In this document: piece after piece, positions 32,350-41,680 of the stretch
Position numbering within the stretch: position 1 is the stretch's first letter
Layout of the letters: the number at the start of each line of letters is the position of its first letter
Origin: an uncultured Lachnospiraceae bacterium
Lineage (GTDB): Bacteria > Bacillota > Clostridia > Lachnospirales > Lachnospiraceae
DNA: 64,000 bases
Reading direction: 5' to 3'
NCBI GenBank assembly: GCA_910578715.1
Contig: CAJTRL010000001.1
Coordinates: 141,104-205,103 of the forward strand
Program-made: the position numbers and the translations under genes
Notes under the pieces: generated by a model
Told to the model about the DNA's origin: nothing
Database searches by the model: none
Seen by the model: the letters and a program-made list of their open reading frames with translations, nothing else

Positions 32350-33156
32350 ATGGATATTCCTATGGAAGAAAAGAGCATCGTGGAGGCGTTTTATCAGAAA
32401 ATGGATGAAGAAGAGCGGCTGGCGGACCGGGCAGGCTGTGTGGAATATACAACGACGATGGCGTATATTCATAAATATTTACGTCCTGGCATGCGGATTG
32501 CGGAAATCGGCGCGGGAACCGGAAGATACTCGCTTGCTTTGGCAAGAGAGGGGCACCGGGTAGAAGCGGTGGAGCTGGTGCAGCGCAATATTCAGATATT
32601 TCAAAGTAAGCGAAAGGCGGAGGACGATATTCGTATTTTCCAGGGAAATGCGATGGAACTTTCCTTTTTTGCCGATGAAAGCATGGATATGACGCTGCTT
32701 CTCGGCCCGATGTATCATCTTTTCAGTGAAGAGCACAAAAAAAAGGCATTGGCGGAGGCGGTACGGATTACCAGGCCGGGCGGCATTCTGATGGCTGCAT
32801 ACTGTCTGAACGAAGCGACGGTGCTGCAGTATTGTTTCGGAAGAAAAACTATCTGGGAGGATATGCAAAAAGGGCTGCTCGACGATAATTTCGTATGGCG
32901 GGCCAATGAGAACGACGCTTTTTCGCTGGTGCGTCCGGCGGATATCAGGGCGCTTATGAAAGCGTTTCCGGCAGAGCGCCTTCATCTTGTCGCAACGGAT
33001 GGTGCGTCAAGGTATTTGGACGGTATGCTGGAAGAGATGGATGAAGGGATGTTTCGGAAATACCTGGACTATCATTTTTCAATTTGTGAGCGCGAAGACC
33101 TGATAGGGGCTTCCAATCATGTGCTGGATGTTTTGAGGAAAGACTGTACAAGATGA
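32350..33156 (+). CDS. Class I SAM-dependent methyltransferase
   Basis: 268 residues. SAM-binding motif I is AEIGAGTGRYSLALA, the acidic end of strand 2 is VEAVELV, and DMTLLLGPMYHLF is the substrate loop. The C-terminal part (LVRPADIRALMKAFPAERLH) is a helical cap. This resembles small-molecule methyltransferases of the UbiE/COQ5 type; the substrate is not clear. ATG 32350 follows GAGAAAGG. A terminator follows at 33191. Confidence 0.85.
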   Translation: MDIPMEEKSIVEAFYQKMDEEERLADRAGCVEYTTTMAYIHKYLRPGMRIAEIGAGTGRYSLALAREGHRVEAVELVQRNIQIFQSKRKAEDDIRIFQGNAMELSFFADESMDMTLLLGPMYHLFSEEHKKKALAEAVRITRPGGILMAAYCLNEATVLQYCFGRKTIWEDMQKGLLDDNFVWRANENDAFSLVRPADIRALMKAFPAERLHLVATDGASRYLDGMLEEMDEGMFRKYLDYHFSICEREDLIGASNHVLDVLRKDCTR

Positions 33157-33190
33157 TGTATAATGATTCAAAATACAACTACTGGTTATG

Positions 33191-33230
33191 AGTGATTGCT
33201 GTTTGATTTACCGGCAATCACTTTTATTTT
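33191..33230 (+). terminator. Intrinsic terminator of the methyltransferase gene
   Basis: A perfect 9-bp stem (33191-33199 with 33214-33222) is followed by TTTATTTTT. Confidence 0.8.
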
Positions 33231-33309
33231 TTTCTTGAATAGTGGGTATTATAAAAGGTTTAATGATTCAGCCGGAGCCGCTTTACGCCCAGCGGCTCCG
33301 AAACAGATT

Positions 33310-34227
33310 TCAGGATTCCGGGCTGAAAGGAATATTGTGCTGCGTCAGGAGATTTTTCAGATAATCTACCTGGGAAGATAGTTCGCTGATAAAGGAAGCC
33401 TGTTGCTTCGTTTTGGCTGTCAGCGCATCGATTTTCGGCAGATAAAATGCAGCTTCTTCTTTTTTCGTGCGTTCAATGATTTCAGCGGAGCTTGTGCCGC
33501 ATAAGTTTAAGAGTCCTTCACATACCATAGCAGATTCTCCTTTCGATTTGATGTTGGCATTTGATAACTGGTGTAAGTACCTGATATATATTTCCTCTTC
33601 CTGGTGGAGCCTGTAATCGTTGACAAGTTTTTGAATCATCTGTGTATCGTGCAGGCGATTGGTTAAGCAGCGCAGATAGAGGCTGTCGTCGGATGATAAT
33701 TCCGGGGTGACGATAATCTGTGCAGGAAATATCTCTTTACTGATATGATATACCCCGGACGCGGATTTTTCAACCACTAATTTTCGTTTTTTTGTCAAAT
33801 ATTTTATCAGCTTTTCAGGATAATGCAGACAAAGGAAGGACAGGCTGATATCGGTATTGCTGTACTGTCCCGTTTTACCGGACTGGTCGATGAGAAAACA
33901 GGCGTAACCGATGGTTTTATAATAGCAGTCCGTATTGAGAGAAGAGCCGAGTCCTTTTATCTCAAAGAGGTTGAATGTCCTGAAGATTTGGGCGATATCT
34001 TTGGAAATCGTCAGATTAGACAGCTTTTTAATCAGAAGCAAATCAATTCGGAGGCCTTTTTTTCCAAGAGGATATTCGGTTAGAAATTCAAGAAGATAGC
34101 TGTAATCGCGTAAGTCAATCTGCAGAGCGCAGACGGCGGCTTCATGCCAGTTGGTATTTTGTTTTCTGTCAGATGATTTCGGGGCTTTTTCCGAGAAAGC
34201 CGGAGAGGTGTTTTGCGGATAAGACAT
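33310..34227 (-). CDS. PD-(D/E)XK nuclease-like protein of Lachnospiraceae
   Basis: 305 residues. The region 25-95 has a nuclease-like pattern: NWHEAAVCALQIDLRDY, then RIDLLLIKK (Asp62), then FEIKG (Glu89-x-Lys91), spaced like the PD-(D/E)XK core of Rpn/PDDEXK-transposase proteins. The C-terminal third is helical and ends in a coiled-coil (ELSSQVDYLKNLLTQ). I recall many such proteins in Lachnospiraceae, often near transposase-like or Rpn genes. Function unproven; it could be an anti-mobile-element or recombination-promoting nuclease. Confidence 0.65.
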   Translation of the reverse strand: MSYPQNTSPAFSEKAPKSSDRKQNTNWHEAAVCALQIDLRDYSYLLEFLTEYPLGKKGLRIDLLLIKKLSNLTISKDIAQIFRTFNLFEIKGLGSSLNTDCYYKTIGYACFLIDQSGKTGQYSNTDISLSFLCLHYPEKLIKYLTKKRKLVVEKSASGVYHISKEIFPAQIIVTPELSSDDSLYLRCLTNRLHDTQMIQKLVNDYRLHQEEEIYIRYLHQLSNANIKSKGESAMVCEGLLNLCGTSSAEIIERTKKEEAAFYLPKIDALTAKTKQQASFISELSSQVDYLKNLLTQHNIPFSPES

Positions 34228-34584
34228 AGAAAGAACCTTTCGTAATTTAGACAGAGCGGAATACTCAGTAGAAAGCGGTGTGAAACGAGGTTTTACGATG
34301 AAAATGTGCTGTATAAAATATTTATAGCATAAAAAATAGAATCGTGCAAAAGATTTGCACCAGATGGATGTAGAAAAAATAAAGACTTAATTTCGATAAA
34401 TTAAATAGAATATCAAAATATTGTATCAATGTGTAACAGAAGAACCAGTAAAAAACTAAATATGGTATTGTGCATATTTTCAAACGCTTATCGCGAAAAT
34501 GTTTTTCACCCAGGCGTTGCTTTTCTCCCCAAAAAACGGATATGCTGAAAGAAAAGATTTTTCGGAATTCAATCCGGCGCAGAT

Positions 34585-34695
34585 ATGAAATTGATGGCAA
34601 GGACAATCGGAATCCGAAATCAGGATTTTGAGACAATACGGCAGAAGGGATATTTTTATATCGATAAAACGCTTTCTGCGGGAAAAAAGTATTAA
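34585..34695 (+). pseudogene. N-terminal relic of an AAA-ATPase-like gene
   Basis: The frame MARTIGIRNQDFETIRQKGY, then FYIDKTL, ends after SAGKKY at a stop. It matches the N-terminus of the broken gene at 2576 (MARTVGIGHQDFERVIQHNN, then VDKTLF) and stops before Walker A. The rest of the gene is absent. It is a decayed second copy of that family. Confidence 0.75.
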
Positions 34696-34718
34696 TTGGC
34701 ACATCATAAATATAATAA

Positions 34719-34765
34719 TGAAAAAAAAACAGGTGCAAAGTTACTGAAACGAATTTTGCACCTGT
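34719..34765 (-). terminator. Intrinsic terminator of the ptb-buk operon
   Basis: On the minus strand a perfect 11-bp stem (34755-34765 with 34729-34739) is followed by a long T-run (A-run at 34720-34729). Confidence 0.85.
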
Positions 34766-34794
34766 CTGTTTATTCTTTTATTTCGTGCTGGTAA

Positions 34795-35862
34795 TCAGTA
34801 CACCATCGCCTTCTCTTCCCCATTCAGCACGCGCAGACCACCCTGTACGAGCGCAAGCAGTTCGTCTTCGCCGGGATAAACGGTCATGGGTGCAATCCAT
34901 TCCGCTTTTTCCTTTAAGCCGGCAACAACGACTTTGTCGTAAGCGATACCGCCGGTTACGATAATCTGGTCTACCTTGCCCTTTAAAACGCAGGCCATTG
35001 CGCCGATGTCTTTTGCAACCTGGGTGATGAATGCTTCGCGTACTTCTGCGGCTTTTGCATCGCCGCCCTGTACCATTTTTTCCACATCCCGCATGTCGTT
35101 TGTGCCGCAGTAAGCGTTGAAACCGCCGTTGCCGACGAATTTCTTATAAACCTCTTTCTCGGTATATTTTCCGGAGAAGCACAGCTTAATCAACGCGCCG
35201 CTCTGAACTGCGCCCGCTCTTTCCGGGGAAAATGCGCCGTCGCCGTCGAGGGCGTTGAATACGTCAACAACACGGCCCTGTCTGTGTGCGCCGACGGAAA
35301 CGCCGCCGCCCATATGAACGACAACCAGATTCAGAGAATCGTATGCTCTGCCTGTTTCTTTGGCATAACGTTTTGCCACCGCCTTCTGGTTCAGCGCATG
35401 GAATACGCTGGTTCTCGGCAGTTCGGGAACGCCGGAATATCTGGAAACGGGTTCCAGTTCGTCTACCACGACAGGGTCAACAATATAAGAAGGAACGCCG
35501 ATGGAATCGGCAATCTCTTTTGCAAGGATGCCGCCCAGGTTGGAAGCGTGCTGTCCCTGTACGCCGATTTTCAAATCGGCTAACAGTGCGTCGCTTACCT
35601 CATAGGTTCCGCCCGGAATCGGCTTTAACATGCCGCCGCGGCCGACTACCATGTTTAAGGAGTTGATGTCGAAATCCTTTTCTTTTAACAGATTAACGAT
35701 GATATCCTTTCGGAAATCTTTCTGGTCTACGATGGAAGCATACTGGGCGATTTCCTCCGTGGAATGCCGCAGCGTTTCCTCAAACAGCAGTGTTTCGTCT
35801 TCAAATACACCGATTTTGGTGGAGGTGGAGCCGGGATTGATAATTAAACTTTTAACAGACAT
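34795..35862 (-). CDS. buk: Butyrate kinase
   Basis: 355 residues of the acetokinase superfamily. It has the butyrate kinase hallmarks: LIINPGSTSTKIGVFEDE at the start and VVGRGGMLKPIPGGTYEVSD in the middle, with VHMGGGVSVGAH as the phosphate loop. Acetate kinase would be about 400 residues with different sequences. It converts butyryl phosphate plus ADP to butyrate plus ATP. It lies 33 bp downstream of ptb. The RBS is GGAAAGGCGG. Confidence 0.95.
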   Translation of the reverse strand: MSVKSLIINPGSTSTKIGVFEDETLLFEETLRHSTEEIAQYASIVDQKDFRKDIIVNLLKEKDFDINSLNMVVGRGGMLKPIPGGTYEVSDALLADLKIGVQGQHASNLGGILAKEIADSIGVPSYIVDPVVVDELEPVSRYSGVPELPRTSVFHALNQKAVAKRYAKETGRAYDSLNLVVVHMGGGVSVGAHRQGRVVDVFNALDGDGAFSPERAGAVQSGALIKLCFSGKYTEKEVYKKFVGNGGFNAYCGTNDMRDVEKMVQGGDAKAAEVREAFITQVAKDIGAMACVLKGKVDQIIVTGGIAYDKVVVAGLKEKAEWIAPMTVYPGEDELLALVQGGLRVLNGEEKAMVY

Positions 35863-35895
35863 TTTTTGTTCCGCCTTTCCTGATTCTTAAGATTT

Positions 35896-36816
35896 TCAGT
35901 TCTTTTTCTGCATGCTTTCCGCGACGACGGCGCCGAGTGCGATGGAGTTGACTTTTGTCTCGAAATCATCCGAACGGGAAGTCAGAATTACAGGAGCTTT
36001 TGTCCCGGTCAGGATGTTGCCGTTCTTTACTTTTGCCGTATGTACCAGACATTTATAAACGAGGTTGCCGGCATGAATATCGGGGAAAAGAAGGATATCC
36101 GCGTCGCCGACGATTTTCCGGTCTTCGGCATGTTTGTGCTTCGCGGCTTCCGCGTCGATGGCAAGGTCTAAGGAAAGCGGACCGTCGATGATACAGCCGG
36201 TGATTTTGCCTTCCTCACACATTTTGGTAAGTTCCGCCGCATCTACGGTGACGGGCATTTTCGGATTGACAACTTCCACAGCCGCAAGAGGCGCTACCTT
36301 TGGGTTGGGAATGCCGCATGCGTGGCATACCTCCACGGTATTTTCCACGATATGTACTTTTTCCTCCAGGGAAGGGTAAGTCATGAAAGCAACGTCCGAT
36401 AAGAACAAAAGGTGGTCGATGCCTTCGATTTCAAATACGCATACATGGGACAGGGTTTTGCCGGTGCGCAGACCGACTTCTTTATCCAGTACGCTTTTTA
36501 AGAAGGATTTCGTATCGATGAGCCCCTTCATGTACATGTCGGCTTTTCCGGTATGTACCAGTTCTACCGCTTTTAACGCGGCCGTATAGTCATCTTTTTC
36601 GTCAATGATTTCATATCCGCTTAAATCCATATTTTCGGAAGCGGCAATTTCTTTAATCTTGTCCGCATCGCCGACAAGAATCGCTTCTGCGATATTCCGC
36701 TCCTTTGCTGCCTTTACCGCCTCTAAAACGGCGCTGTCCTGTGCGACCGCAACGGCCACTTTTTTGACGCTGCAGTCAGCTACCTTTGAGATTAGGTCCT
36801 CAAAACTCTTGCTCAT
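35896..36816 (-). CDS. ptb: Phosphate butyryltransferase
   Basis: 306 residues of the phosphotransacetylase family. It begins SFEDLISKVADCSVKKVAVA, with VELVHTGKADMYMKGLIDTK and a late SRSDDFETKVNSIALGAVVA, as in Ptb. It makes butyryl phosphate from butyryl-CoA. With buk it forms the Ptb-Buk route to butyrate. First gene of the operon; the promoter is in the 230-bp gap shared with secA. Confidence 0.92.
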   Translation of the reverse strand: MSKSFEDLISKVADCSVKKVAVAVAQDSAVLEAVKAAKERNIAEAILVGDADKIKEIAASENMDLSGYEIIDEKDDYTAALKAVELVHTGKADMYMKGLIDTKSFLKSVLDKEVGLRTGKTLSHVCVFEIEGIDHLLFLSDVAFMTYPSLEEKVHIVENTVEVCHACGIPNPKVAPLAAVEVVNPKMPVTVDAAELTKMCEEGKITGCIIDGPLSLDLAIDAEAAKHKHAEDRKIVGDADILLFPDIHAGNLVYKCLVHTAKVKNGNILTGTKAPVILTSRSDDFETKVNSIALGAVVAESMQKKN

Positions 36817-36962
36817 TTTATCATTCTGCTCCTTTCATAACTTACCATGCGAAATGCCATTTCGGACATTTTTTATACTTTATAAATAGTAACACTTCCA
36901 TGCGCAAAAATCAAACGCTAAATGCGCGATAATACTGTAAAATGCGGTAAATGCTGAAAAGG

Positions 36963-36991
36963 TTGAATTTCAGATTTAAATCTGCTACAAT
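36963..36991 (+). promoter_or_regulatory. secA promoter with a perfect palindrome in the spacer
   Basis: TTGAAT (-35, 36963-36968), a 17-bp spacer and TACAAT (-10, 36986-36991). The spacer contains the 14-bp perfect palindrome CAGATTTAAATCTG (36971-36984), where a repressor would block RNA polymerase. Confidence 0.7.
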
Positions 36992-37047
36992 AAGACTCGG
37001 TATTATCCGATAGGAGTGCCCTTTTATGTGGGCAGATTGGAGCGGAC

Positions 37048-39612
37048 ATGGGTGTAATACAGAAAGTTTTTGGAACGCACAGCGAAAGAGAAATTAAGAG
37101 AATCGAAGGACTGGTCAATAAAATCGAGTCCCTCCGGGATTCTATGATGGCGCTTGGCGATGAGCAGTTAAAGGACAAGACTGCCGAATTTAAGAAACGC
37201 TTAAACGAAGGAGAGACCCTGGACGACCTGCTGCCGGAGGCCTATGCGGTGGTGCGGGAAGCAGCAAGGCGTGTGCTGAAAACAGAGCATTACCGGGTAC
37301 AGCTGATTGGCGGCATTGTGCTTCATCAGGGGCGCATCGCGGAAATGAAAACAGGTGAAGGAAAGACACAGACCTGTCTTTTGCCGGCTTATCTGAATGC
37401 GCTGGAAGGTAAAGGAGTGCATGTCGTTACCGTCAACGATTATCTGGCAAAGCGTGATGCCGAATGGATGGGGCAGGTGCATGAATTTCTGGGGTTGAAA
37501 GTCGGGGTTGTGTTAAACAGCATGAAATCCGACGAGCGGCGGGAAGCCTATCGGTGCGATATCACTTATGTGACGAATAACGAACTCGGTTTTGATTATC
37601 TGCGGGACAACATGGTTATTTATAAAGAACAGCTCGTGCTCCGGGATTTGCATTATGCGATTATCGACGAAGTCGATTCCGTTTTGATAGACGAGGCGCG
37701 GACGCCGCTTATTATTTCCGGACAGAGCGGAAAATCTACTAAGCTGTATGAAGCCTGTGATATTCTGGCAAGGCAGCTGACCCGTGGGGAAGATATGGAA
37801 GCGCTTTCCAAGATGGATGCCATCATGGGAATCGAGCGGGAAGAAACGGGCGATTTTATTGTCAATGAGAAGGATAAGGTGGTTAATCTGACCGCCCAGG
37901 GCGTATCGAAAGTGGAACGCTTTTTCCAGATAGAAAATCTGGCAGACCCGGAAAATATCGAAATCCAGCATAATATCATTCTGGCGCTGCGGGCGCACAA
38001 TCTGATGTTCCGCGACCAGGATTATGTGGTAAAAGACGAACAGGTTCTGATTGTCGATGAATTTACGGGGCGTATTATGCCGGGCAGACGTTATTCGGAC
38101 GGTCTGCATCAGGCAATCGAAGCCAAAGAACATGTGAAGGTTAAAAGAGAGAGTAAAACGTTAGCGACTATTACGTTCCAGAACTTTTTTAATAAATTTG
38201 AGAAAAAAGCGGGTATGACGGGTACCGCGCTGACAGAGGAAAAAGAGTTTCGGGATATTTACGGCATGGATGTTGTAGAGGTTCCGACAAATAAGCCGAT
38301 TGCAAGAATTGACCAGCAGGATGCGGTATACAAGACGAGAAGAGAAAAGCTGAACGCGATTCTGGACGCCATTGTGGAAGCCCACCGCAAGAGTCAGCCT
38401 GTGCTGGTCGGCACGATTACCATCGAGGCCTCGGAAGAACTGAGCGCTCTTTTGAAAAAGAGAGGTATCGAGCACAAGGTACTGAATGCCAAGTTCCATG
38501 AGCTGGAAGCGGAAATCGTAGCGGACGCGGGTATTCACGGCGCGGTAACCATCGCGACCAATATGGCGGGACGTGGTACGGATATTAAGCTGGACGACGA
38601 AGCGAGAGCGGCGGGCGGCCTGAAAATTATCGGTACGGAAAGGCATGAGTCGAGACGGATTGACAATCAGCTCCGCGGCCGTTCTGGACGGCAGGGCGAC
38701 GCCGGAGAATCCAAGTTCTATATTTCGCTGGAGGACGATTTGATGCGTCTGTTCGGCTCCGAAAGAATGATTAGCATGTTCAACACGCTCGGCATCCCGG
38801 AGGGCCAGGAAATCGAGCACAAGGCATTGACGAAGGCGATTGAGACTGCACAGAAGAAGATAGAGAGCAATAACTTCGGTATCAGAAAGAATCTGCTTGA
38901 ATATGACCAGGTCATGAACGAGCAGCGTGAAATTATCTATGAAGAAAGAAGACGCGTTTTAAACGGCGAGAGCATGCGGGATGCCATCTATAAGATGATT
39001 ACCGATATTGTGGAAAACTGCATTGATATCTCCATCGGGGATGACAATGATTTCGAGGAATGGGATTTCAACGAGCTGAACACGCTTCTGCTTCCGACCA
39101 TACCGTTACAGCCCGTTACGGCGGAAAGGGTATTGAAGCCGAAAAAGAACAGCTTAAAACAGCAGTTAAAAGAAGAAGCGGTCAAGCTCTATGAAAGCAA
39201 GGAAGCGGAATTCCCGGAGCCGGAAGCGATTCGGGAAATCGAGCGTGTCATTTTATTAAAAGTTATCGACAGAAAATGGATGGACCATATCGACGATATG
39301 GACCAGCTGCGTCAGGGCGTCGGTTTACAGGCATACGGCCAGAGAGACCCGCTTGTGGAATATAAGCTGAGCGGTTATGAAATGTTCGACGAGATGACGC
39401 AGAATATCAGAGAAGAGACCGTGCGCCTGTTGTTCCGCGTGCGCATCGAGCAGAAAGTGGAGCGGGAACAGGTAGCGAAAGTGACCGGAACGAATAAAGA
39501 CGATTCCGCGCCCAAAGGCCCGGTAAAACGCGCGGAAGCAAAGGTATATCCGAACGACCCGTGTCCGTGCGGTTCCGGGAAAAAATATAAGCAGTGCTGC
39601 GGGAGAAAATAA
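37048..39612 (+). CDS. secA: Preprotein translocase ATPase SecA
   Basis: 854 residues, full length. Walker A is in AEMKTGEGKTQTCLLPAYLN, the DEAD-like box is DEVDSVLIDEARTPLIIS, and the second RecA half has NMAGRGTDIKL and LRGRSGRQGDAGESKFYIS. The C-terminal zinc motif is DPCPCGSGKKYKQCCG, which binds SecB or ribosomes in other bacteria. SecA drives export through SecYEG. The RBS is TTGGAGCGG. A hairpin without a strong T-run lies at 39635-39656. Confidence 0.97.
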   Translation: MGVIQKVFGTHSEREIKRIEGLVNKIESLRDSMMALGDEQLKDKTAEFKKRLNEGETLDDLLPEAYAVVREAARRVLKTEHYRVQLIGGIVLHQGRIAEMKTGEGKTQTCLLPAYLNALEGKGVHVVTVNDYLAKRDAEWMGQVHEFLGLKVGVVLNSMKSDERREAYRCDITYVTNNELGFDYLRDNMVIYKEQLVLRDLHYAIIDEVDSVLIDEARTPLIISGQSGKSTKLYEACDILARQLTRGEDMEALSKMDAIMGIEREETGDFIVNEKDKVVNLTAQGVSKVERFFQIENLADPENIEIQHNIILALRAHNLMFRDQDYVVKDEQVLIVDEFTGRIMPGRRYSDGLHQAIEAKEHVKVKRESKTLATITFQNFFNKFEKKAGMTGTALTEEKEFRDIYGMDVVEVPTNKPIARIDQQDAVYKTRREKLNAILDAIVEAHRKSQPVLVGTITIEASEELSALLKKRGIEHKVLNAKFHELEAEIVADAGIHGAVTIATNMAGRGTDIKLDDEARAAGGLKIIGTERHESRRIDNQLRGRSGRQGDAGESKFYISLEDDLMRLFGSERMISMFNTLGIPEGQEIEHKALTKAIETAQKKIESNNFGIRKNLLEYDQVMNEQREIIYEERRRVLNGESMRDAIYKMITDIVENCIDISIGDDNDFEEWDFNELNTLLLPTIPLQPVTAERVLKPKKNSLKQQLKEEAVKLYESKEAEFPEPEAIREIERVILLKVIDRKWMDHIDDMDQLRQGVGLQAYGQRDPLVEYKLSGYEMFDEMTQNIREETVRLLFRVRIEQKVEREQVAKVTGTNKDDSAPKGPVKRAEAKVYPNDPCPCGSGKKYKQCCGRK

Positions 39613-39724
39613 AGTGGCATAAATTTTGCCTGAAAGAATCGCCTGGGGGCGATTCTTCCGGGTAGATGGAACAAGATAATTTGCAGGAATTAGCGAAGAA
39701 AGAGAATGAAAGAAGGTGACGTTA

Positions 39725-40835
39725 TTGGTTGAATTAGACAACATGAAGTTCGAGCTTCAGGGTTATGAAAGTCCATTAGCGGAAGTGAGGGATTCACTTT
39801 AACTTAGCAGATAAGGAGAAGCGAATCGAAGAGCTGGAAATGGAAATGCAGGAACCCGGTTTCTGGGATGACCCGGAGAAATCCAACCAGAAAATGCGGG
39901 AGGCCAAGAACCTGAAAGATACGGTTGAGACCGTCAGGGGACTTGAGAATCAGTATGAAGATATTATGACGCTGATTGAGATGGGATATGAGGACAATGA
40001 CCCTGCGATTATCCCGGATATCAGCGAAGAACTGGAAAACTTTAAGAAGATTTTCGAGGAAATTCGGGTAAGCACGCTGCTTTCCGGAGAGTATGACAGA
40101 AATAACGCGATTCTGCGGCTGAATGCGGGTGCGGGCGGAACGGAAAGCTGTGACTGGTGCAGTATGCTGTACCGCATGTATACGAGATGGGCGGAGCGGA
40201 AGGGTTTCGCGCTGGAAGTGCTGGACTATCTGGACGGCGACGAGGCGGGCATCAAATCCGTTACATTCCAGATTAACGGAGAAAACGCCTACGGTTATCT
40301 GAAATCAGAAAAAGGCGTGCACAGGCTCGTGCGGATATCGCCTTTTAACGCCCAGGGAAAACGGCAGACCTCCTTCGTATCGCTCGACGTTATGCCGGAT
40401 ATCGAGGAAGATGTGGATGTGGAAATCAAGGACGAGGATATCCGCGTCGATACTTACCGAAGCAGCGGCGCAGGCGGACAGCACATTAATAAGACATCTT
40501 CGGCAATCCGAATCACCCATTTTCCGACGGGGATTGTTGTAACCTGTCAGAATGAACGAAGCCAGCATATGAACAAGGATAAGGCGATGCAGATGCTGAA
40601 GGCCAAGCTGTATATGCTGAAACAGGAAGAAAATGCCGAAAAGCTCTCGGATATCCGGGGAGACGTCAAAGAAATCGGATGGGGAAACCAGATTCGTTCC
40701 TATGTCATGCAGCCCTATACGATGGTCAAGGACCACAGAACAAACGAAGAATCAGGCAATGTAGATGCGGTAATGGACGGAGCCTTAGACCCGTTCATCA
40801 ATGCTTATCTGAAATGGAAAAGCGCCGGGAATTAA
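39725..40835 (+). CDS. prfB: Peptide chain release factor 2 with programmed +1 frameshift
   Basis: The frame starts at TTG 39725 (AAGGTGA box) and reads VELDNMKFELQGYESPLAEV and then RDSL before a stop at 39800. A +1 shift at CTT TAA C continues as NLADKEKRIEELEMEMQEP to the end, giving about 369 residues, the normal RF2 length. AGGGA upstream of the shift is in the register of the stimulatory Shine-Dalgarno. The stop-recognition SPF (RISPFNAQGKRQTSF) and the GGQ loop (GAGGQHINKTSSA) are intact. The stop at the shift is TAA, not the usual TGA. Confidence 0.93.
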
Positions 40836-40855
40836 GATTCCGGCGCTTTTTGCGT
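40818..40855. terminator. Bidirectional terminator between prfB and the DUF975 gene
   Basis: A perfect 11-bp stem (40818-40828 with 40840-40850), with T-run on the + strand and A-run on the other side. It overlaps both gene ends. Confidence 0.8.
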
Positions 40856-41584
40856 CTGCTGTTTCTGAATTAAATCAAGGAAAAATTCCGAACAGGCAGT
40901 ATTGATATAGGGCATCAGCCAGAAAAAAGCAATTCCGCAGGAGAGCGAGCCTAAAAGCATCAGCGGAATAAATCCGGCCATCAGATAGAAAAATCTTCCT
41001 TTGCTGCCTTTCATCAGTTTGCGGCTCATGGACAATAATTCTCTGGCGGAATAGTTTGGGAAGTCATGAAGCAGGAAAAAGACCTGTGAGTAAATCAGGG
41101 ATATCATGACCCAGATAACGCCGTATAATATGAATGACAAATAATATAACAGTGTCAGCGCCGCATTCTGCGGATAACTTAGCAGCAGAAAATTAAAAAC
41201 CGTCATTGGCAGCATTCCGAGATAGAACCATACGGAACGATACAGCTGAATGAGAAGCGCTTTGTCCGGAAACAGTTTGAAACCGTAGAAAATATCATTG
41301 ACCGTAATGGGTCTGCCACAGGAAATTTTCAGATATAAAAAACTCTGACCTGAAAGGAACAGTCCGCTTAATACGGAAATGGCAAAGGAAATCAGGAAAT
41401 TTAAAATAGCGCCGATAACCGTTGTAATGTCAAGAAACATCGTAAAAAAAAGCGTTGCAAAAGTCGTTATTATCGAGACGATGACGCTTGCCCCAATCGC
41501 GGTTCCATAATTGCCGAACATATGCTCTCTGGCAAGTCCTTTGATTTCTACGGATGATTTATAAGTGTTCATAATAGTATCCAT
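40832..41584 (-). CDS. DUF975-family membrane protein
   Basis: 250 residues with five to six hydrophobic segments and the DUF975 pattern: ...EIKGLAREHMFGNYGTAIGASVIV at the start, GYFLYLKI-like LFLSGQSFLYLKISCGRP, and MKGSKGRFFYLMAGFIPLML near the end. Start at ATG 41584 or 41572. Function unknown; related proteins are widespread in Firmicutes, sometimes near sortase or lantibiotic genes. Confidence 0.8.
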   Translation of the reverse strand: MDTIMNTYKSSVEIKGLAREHMFGNYGTAIGASVIVSIITTFATLFFTMFLDITTVIGAILNFLISFAISVLSGLFLSGQSFLYLKISCGRPITVNDIFYGFKLFPDKALLIQLYRSVWFYLGMLPMTVFNFLLLSYPQNAALTLLYYLSFILYGVIWVMISLIYSQVFFLLHDFPNYSARELLSMSRKLMKGSKGRFFYLMAGFIPLMLLGSLSCGIAFFWLMPYINTACSEFFLDLIQKQQTQKAPES

Positions 41585-41680
41585 GCCTTTCTTCCAACTT
41601 GCGATATTGTAACTGACAACCCATGCAGAATGGTCGTCAGGACATTCTGCAATGTGAAGAAGCTCTGCTTCCCTTCACAA

